Shown piece after piece: positions 22,771-24,948 of a stretch of DNA of 24,948 bases. The notes under the pieces are model-generated. The model was not told the DNA's origin, did no database searches, and worked only from the letters and a program-made list of their open reading frames with translations. A program made the position numbers and the translations under genes. Every line of letters starts with the position of its first letter. Within the stretch, counting starts at the first letter, position 1. The stretch comes from DASRVA01 sp050732935 (GTDB lineage Bacteria > Gemmatimonadota > Gemmatimonadetes > JACCXV01 > JAHWKZ01), in contig JBOHRW010000117.1 in the NCBI GenBank assembly GCA_050732935.1, positions 1 to 24,948 of the forward strand, in the 5' to 3' direction.

Positions 22771-23322
22771 TCACATCTCGCCGTAGAGCGTCTCGCGGGC
22801 AGGCTCGGCGTCCTCACCGCGCATCCGCGCGGCGGCCAGCTCGACGGCTTCGTAGATCTTCAGGTAGCCCGTGCACCGGCAGAGGTTTCCGCCCAAGGCC
22901 TCGACGATCTCGTCCCGGGCCGGTTTGGAGTTTCCGTCCAGGAGGGCCTTGCCGGCCAGAAGGAACGCCGGGGTGCAGTAGCCGCACTGGGCCGCGCCCA
23001 GCTCGGCGAAGGCCTGCTGGAGGGGATGGAGCCCGGTCGGGCCCTCGAGCCCCTCCACCGTGGTGATCTCGCGCCCTTCCAAGGCGGCCGGGAGCGCGAG
23101 GCAGGAAAGGACGGGCTTGCCGTCGACCAGCACCGTGCACGTTCCGCACTCCCCCAGCTCGCAGCCGTGCTTGGTGCCGGTTAGCCCCAGCTCTTCCCGC
23201 AGGACCTCGAGGAGGGACTTGTGGACGGCGGCCGAGAAGACGCGCGGCTCGCCGTTCACCAGGAGGCGCAGCTGGAGGGGCTGGGCGGCGGATTCGGTGT
23301 CAGATGTGACCGTCTGTATCAT
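22771..23322 (-). CDS. 2Fe-2S subunit of the molybdenum hydroxylase
   Basis: A 183-residue electron-transfer subunit with two [2Fe-2S] clusters. The plant-ferredoxin-like N-terminal domain has GTKHGCELGECGTCTVLVDG and a later Cys in VLSCLALPA. The helical C-terminal domain has QCGYCTPAFLLAGKALL and NLCRCTGYLKIYEAV. All eight cysteines are present in the standard order, so electron flow to FAD should be intact. ATG 23322 is chosen because the first beta strand (LQLRLLVNGEPRVF) starts about 17 residues later; an upstream extension to 23505 adds unrelated Arg-rich sequence. It is the first gene of the operon running down to 17414. No clear Shine-Dalgarno or promoter is obvious in the 110 bases upstream. 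Confidence 0.95.
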   Translation of the reverse strand: MIQTVTSDTESAAQPLQLRLLVNGEPRVFSAAVHKSLLEVLREELGLTGTKHGCELGECGTCTVLVDGKPVLSCLALPAALEGREITTVEGLEGPTGLHPLQQAFAELGAAQCGYCTPAFLLAGKALLDGNSKPARDEIVEALGGNLCRCTGYLKIYEAVELAAARMRGEDAEPARETLYGEM

Positions 23323-23432
23323 CAAGCGGAATGTAACGCCGGTCTCCGGGGGCCGCATGAATGGACGACAGGCGCGCCCCGGCAGGTGGATGGCCGGGCA
23401 GACGGGTAAACCGTGCTCTGACCGTAACCCGC

Positions 23433-23554
23433 CTACGTTGGGGGGCCGATCACGAAGATCGTATTCCCGAATGGATCGATTACGTCGAAGGTCCGTGCGC
23501 CCCACGATTCGTTCTTCGGCGGCTGCCGTTCCTGCGCCGAGTAGGACGGCCAGC
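23433..23554 (-). pseudogene. C-terminal remnant of a glyoxalase/bleomycin-resistance (VOC) family gene
   Basis: The minus-strand frame ending at the TAG 23433-23435 encodes NESWGARTFDVIDPFGNTIF close to its end. This matches the last strands of VOC-superfamily proteins (PWG.R.F.V.DP.GN...), including the usual closing position of the domain. Only about 40 residues remain: the frame runs back into the 3' end of the antitoxin gene at 23555 with no further family match, so the N-terminal two thirds are gone. It appears to have been cut off where the toxin-antitoxin module joins. The stretch 23323-23432 holds nothing I recognise besides the 5' side of the hydroxylase operon. Confidence 0.6.
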
Positions 23555-23845
23555 TCAAGCGCTTAGAGCCTTCAGCACTGCCTCTGGATGCGTTGCCGCG
23601 ATACGGAGCAACGCCCGCGCTGGCCCTTTCGGCTGGCGCCGACCCTGCTCCCAGTTCTGGAGAGTGGCAACGCTCACCCCGATGAGCAGGGCGAACTCCG
23701 ACTGCGACAGCCCAAGGCTCGTACGAATCTTGCGGACCTGAGCGGGCTTGAAGGCAAAGCGGCGGGACGGGGCAACCTCGCCTCGCTTGATCTTCCCGGC
23801 CTGTCGGACGCTTGCCACCAGCTCTTTGAACTCCTTCGCCTTCAC
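23555..23845 (-). CDS. higA: HigA/NadS-type XRE antitoxin
   Basis: A 96-residue helix-turn-helix protein. The N-terminal segment (KELVASVRQAGKIKRGEVAPSRRFAFKPAQVRKIR) is typical of the NadS subgroup of HigA-like antitoxins. The XRE domain reads LGLSQSEFALLIGVSVATLQNWEQGRRQPKGPARALL, followed by a short tail ending VLKALSA. Such proteins bind the toxin and repress the operon. The start is GTG 23845, overlapping the stop of the toxin frame by 4 bases, so it is second in a toxin-first operon, the usual HigBA order. The antitoxin is intact although its toxin gene is frameshifted, so it may now be a solo repressor. Confidence 0.93.
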   Translation of the reverse strand: MKAKEFKELVASVRQAGKIKRGEVAPSRRFAFKPAQVRKIRTSLGLSQSEFALLIGVSVATLQNWEQGRRQPKGPARALLRIAATHPEAVLKALSA

Positions 23846-24169
23846 TTGAGCTCCTCCCGTATGATTCGACTCAATACCTTGATCTGCGCCGGCGTCAGGT
23901 CCACCCTCTTCGTCTTCTCGAACACATAGATCATGTTAGATCATGTATAGACACTCAGCGGGCTTGTCCCAGTAGTAGAGGACCCGTAGTCCGCCGCGCT
24001 TGCCGCCGCCCGGCTTCGCCCACCGGACCTTCCGAAGCCCACCTGCACCGCGGATTAACGCTCCTTGCTCAGGCCGTAGAACCAACACCAGCTGCAGTCG
24101 ACGCAGCTCCTCATCCGATAGCAACTCGCAGATGAGGCGCGTGAACACATGGGTCTCAACGACTACCAC
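23842..24169 (-). pseudogene. higB: HigB/RelE-like toxin gene, frameshifted by a 10-bp tandem duplication
   Basis: From GTG 24169 the frame encodes a RelE-like (DUF1044 type) toxin: VETHVFTRLICELLSDEELR, then GAGGLRKVRWAKPGGGKRGG and LRVLYYWDKPAECLYMI, where it hits a TAA. The rest of the family sequence (IYVFEKTKRVDLTPAQIKVL and SRIIREELK) continues in another frame down to the TGA that overlaps the antitoxin start. The break is a perfect duplication of TAGATCATGT (plus strand, 23927-23936 and 23937-23946). Removing one copy restores a single frame of about 105 residues, the normal length. Ribonuclease activity is probably lost, since the C-terminal strand and helix are missing in the truncated product. 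Confidence 0.9.
23927..23946. repeat. Perfect 10-bp tandem duplication inside the toxin gene
   Basis: Two adjacent copies of TAGATCATGT. Ten is not a multiple of three, so the duplication shifts the toxin reading frame. It could be a one-off inactivating mutation or a reversible slippage site; only two copies are present, which favours the former. Confidence 0.95.
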
Positions 24170-24227
24170 GACACACTATACGCCATTGGCTGATAGTGGT
24201 CAAGGGTCGAGGTCTGTCCAAACGCTG

Positions 24228-24527
24228 GGGTTCTGAAACATGCCAGGTAGTCATGATGCAGGACTCCTCGGGTACCCCGAAGTCGTTGTCCGGGTAGGAC
24301 ACCATTTCGTCGATGATGTCGTGGACGCGCTCGCAATCGGGACCCTAGCAGACGAGATATGACGCGCCCGCAGGGAGCAAGGGCTCGACGAACGCTGACA
24401 CGGCGTCGGCTGAAGCGCCGCGAGCGTCCCAGGCAAGGAGACACACGAAATTTCCGGCCGGGAGATCGAGGCGAGGCAACTCAACCGCGGACGCGATGTC
24501 GATCGAGAAGAGCCGCCGCTCCATCAC
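24228..24527 (-). pseudogene. Cassette-type gene of the DUF7684-like family, amber-interrupted and 3'-truncated
   Basis: From GTG 24527 (followed by ATG) the frame reads MMERRLFSIDIASAVELPRL and later LLPAGASYLVC, then a TAG (24347-24345), then in the same frame GPDCERVHDIIDEMVSYPD and VPEESCIMTTWHVSEP. Family members I recall have a W-G-x-D-C motif and a conserved MTTWHxxEP motif, so the TAG replaces the Trp codon (TGG to TAG). After EP (about 24228) the family sequence ends abruptly; the expected LxEAxWF continuation is absent, and the toxin gene starts 58 bases later. Proteins of this type are short, of unknown function and frequent near integrons. The family name is from memory and should be treated as probable. 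Confidence 0.6.
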
Positions 24528-24568
24528 CGAATCGAAGGCGTGCTCGCGAAGCGTGGTGTCCCGGTTCC

Positions 24569-24632
24569 GCCTAACGCCTGAATTAAGCCGACCCGCGAAG
24601 CGGGTTCGGCTTGAATTAATGAATTGTTATGC
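24569..24632 (-). repeat. attC: Integron attC recombination site
   Basis: Read on the minus strand, this 64-bp imperfect palindrome starts with an R''-type box GCATAAC (24632-24626) and ends with the R' core GTTAGGC (24575-24569), matching GTTRRRY. Inside, AAGCCG-A-ACCCGC and GCGGGT-CGGCTT pair around a TTC loop, with one extrahelical A, as expected for the folded bottom strand recognised by IntI. AATTCATTAATTC and AATTCAGGC flank the stem. The sequence closely resembles attC sites of aadA/dfrA-type cassettes as remembered. It lies 61 bases after the stop of the DUF1801-type gene, the normal position for the attC that closes a cassette. Confidence 0.9.
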
Positions 24633-24693
24633 GGCAATTGCCTGAGTTTCACAGAACTCGCCCGATGTCGGACCTGTTCAGGGGCGGAATCCC

Positions 24694-24948
24694 TTAGGAC
24701 TTCGCTTTCTTCGAAGGTTTCGACTTGCCAGAACTGTTGTGGGCGACCGCTTGGCGAACGAGCGCCTTGAAGGCGGACTCGTCAACTTCTTCTCCTTCGT
24801 GGATGTCGATCGCGCGGCGTACGTTTCCGTCGAGACTCGAGTTGAAGAGACGGGCCGGATCCTTCAGAGACGCGCCCTTGGCGAAGGTAAGCTTCACGAC
24901 ATTCTTGTAGGATTCGCCAGTGCAGATGATGCCGTCGTGCGACCAAAC
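24694..24948 (-). CDS. DUF1801-family protein, cassette-borne, 5' end outside window
   Basis: Eighty-four C-terminal residues are visible, with the frame open to the window edge. The sequence GIICTGESYKNVVKLTFAKG, then ASLKDPARLFNSSLDGN and RRAIDIHEGEEVDESAFKAL, is the typical end of the DUF1801 (YdhG/YdeI-like) family, followed by a basic tail SGKSKPSKKAKS. The function of the family is not established; some members are described as iron-chaperone-like or stress-related. The GTG at 24897 is internal and not the true start, because family sequence continues upstream of it. The attC at 24569-24632 directly downstream shows that this gene is the cargo of an integron cassette, where DUF1801 genes are often found. 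Confidence 0.88.
   Translation of the reverse strand, partial: VWSHDGIICTGESYKNVVKLTFAKGASLKDPARLFNSSLDGNVRRAIDIHEGEEVDESAFKALVRQAVAHNSSGKSKPSKKAKS

Noticed and set aside
20551..23184. An 877-codon plus-strand frame opposite the molybdenum-hydroxylase subunits.
   Set aside because: Antisense shadow of two clearly homologous minus-strand genes; composition is highly biased to Arg, Asp and Val and shows no domain.
23555..24948. A CRISPR array or phage in the low-GC right end.
   Set aside because: There are no regularly spaced repeats and no phage genes; the lower GC and small frames are explained by cassette and TA genes.

Overview
The window is GC-rich (clearly above 60% by eye) and comes from a Gram-negative bacterium. 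It encodes a TonB-dependent receptor with an N-terminal carboxypeptidase-regulatory-like domain, two candidate lipoproteins and two tRNA genes, and it uses GTG, TTG and probably CTG starts freely. The mix of gene families (bacterial microcompartment genes, an H4MPT-type C1 dehydrogenase, TonB receptor architecture) would suit Gemmatimonadota or a related uncultured lineage. That placement is an inference; no rRNA or phylogenetic marker is present.

Positions 1-2687 are the end of a plus-strand microcompartment (metabolosome) locus: phosphate acetyltransferase, a hexameric BMC-H shell protein and a CoA-acylating aldehyde dehydrogenase whose N-terminus looks like an encapsulation peptide. Together these would convert an aldehyde to acyl-CoA and then acyl phosphate inside a shell; the signature enzyme that makes the aldehyde must lie outside the window. 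A VapBC toxin-antitoxin pair (2830-3422) follows. Next, on the minus strand, are an MtdB-like methylene-H4MPT dehydrogenase (3635-4549), the remnant of a Uma2-family nuclease gene, and a REC-GAF-GAF-HD-GYP signalling protein (4880-6937).

The 490-base gap after that holds a 28-bp sequence at 7310-7337 that closely matches XerCD dif sites, so the window may span the replication terminus. Positions 7430-11473 carry a membrane-anchored TPR protein, tRNA-Arg(CCT), mobA, and a four-gene minus-strand cluster (acylphosphatase, M23 peptidase, apt, hypothetical). A TonB-dependent receptor (11692-14268) and tRNA-Pro(CGG) follow. Then comes a very small transcription unit (promoter, Shine-Dalgarno, 24-codon lysine-rich peptide, terminator) at about 14493-14698. 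A hypothetical lipoprotein, a DedA/YqaA-type membrane protein and surE occupy 14738-17368.

Positions 17414-23322 are a tightly packed minus-strand operon for a molybdenum hydroxylase. It encodes the 2Fe-2S subunit, the molybdenum subunit, an FAD subunit, a MocA/MobA-like nucleotidyltransferase, an XdhC-type protein and a separate short CoxI-like protein. The FAD subunit has four cysteines with exactly the spacing of the extra [4Fe-4S] site of 4-hydroxybenzoyl-CoA reductase, so the enzyme may be a reductase of that kind rather than a xanthine dehydrogenase.

The right end (about 23430-24948) looks like the decaying distal end of an integron cassette array. It contains an attC site (24569-24632) behind a DUF1801-type gene, a second cassette gene broken by an amber codon and truncated, a HigBA-type toxin-antitoxin pair whose toxin is frameshifted by a perfect 10-bp tandem duplication, and the C-terminal remnant of a glyoxalase-fold gene. 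All are on the minus strand, so an integrase would be expected to the right of the window.
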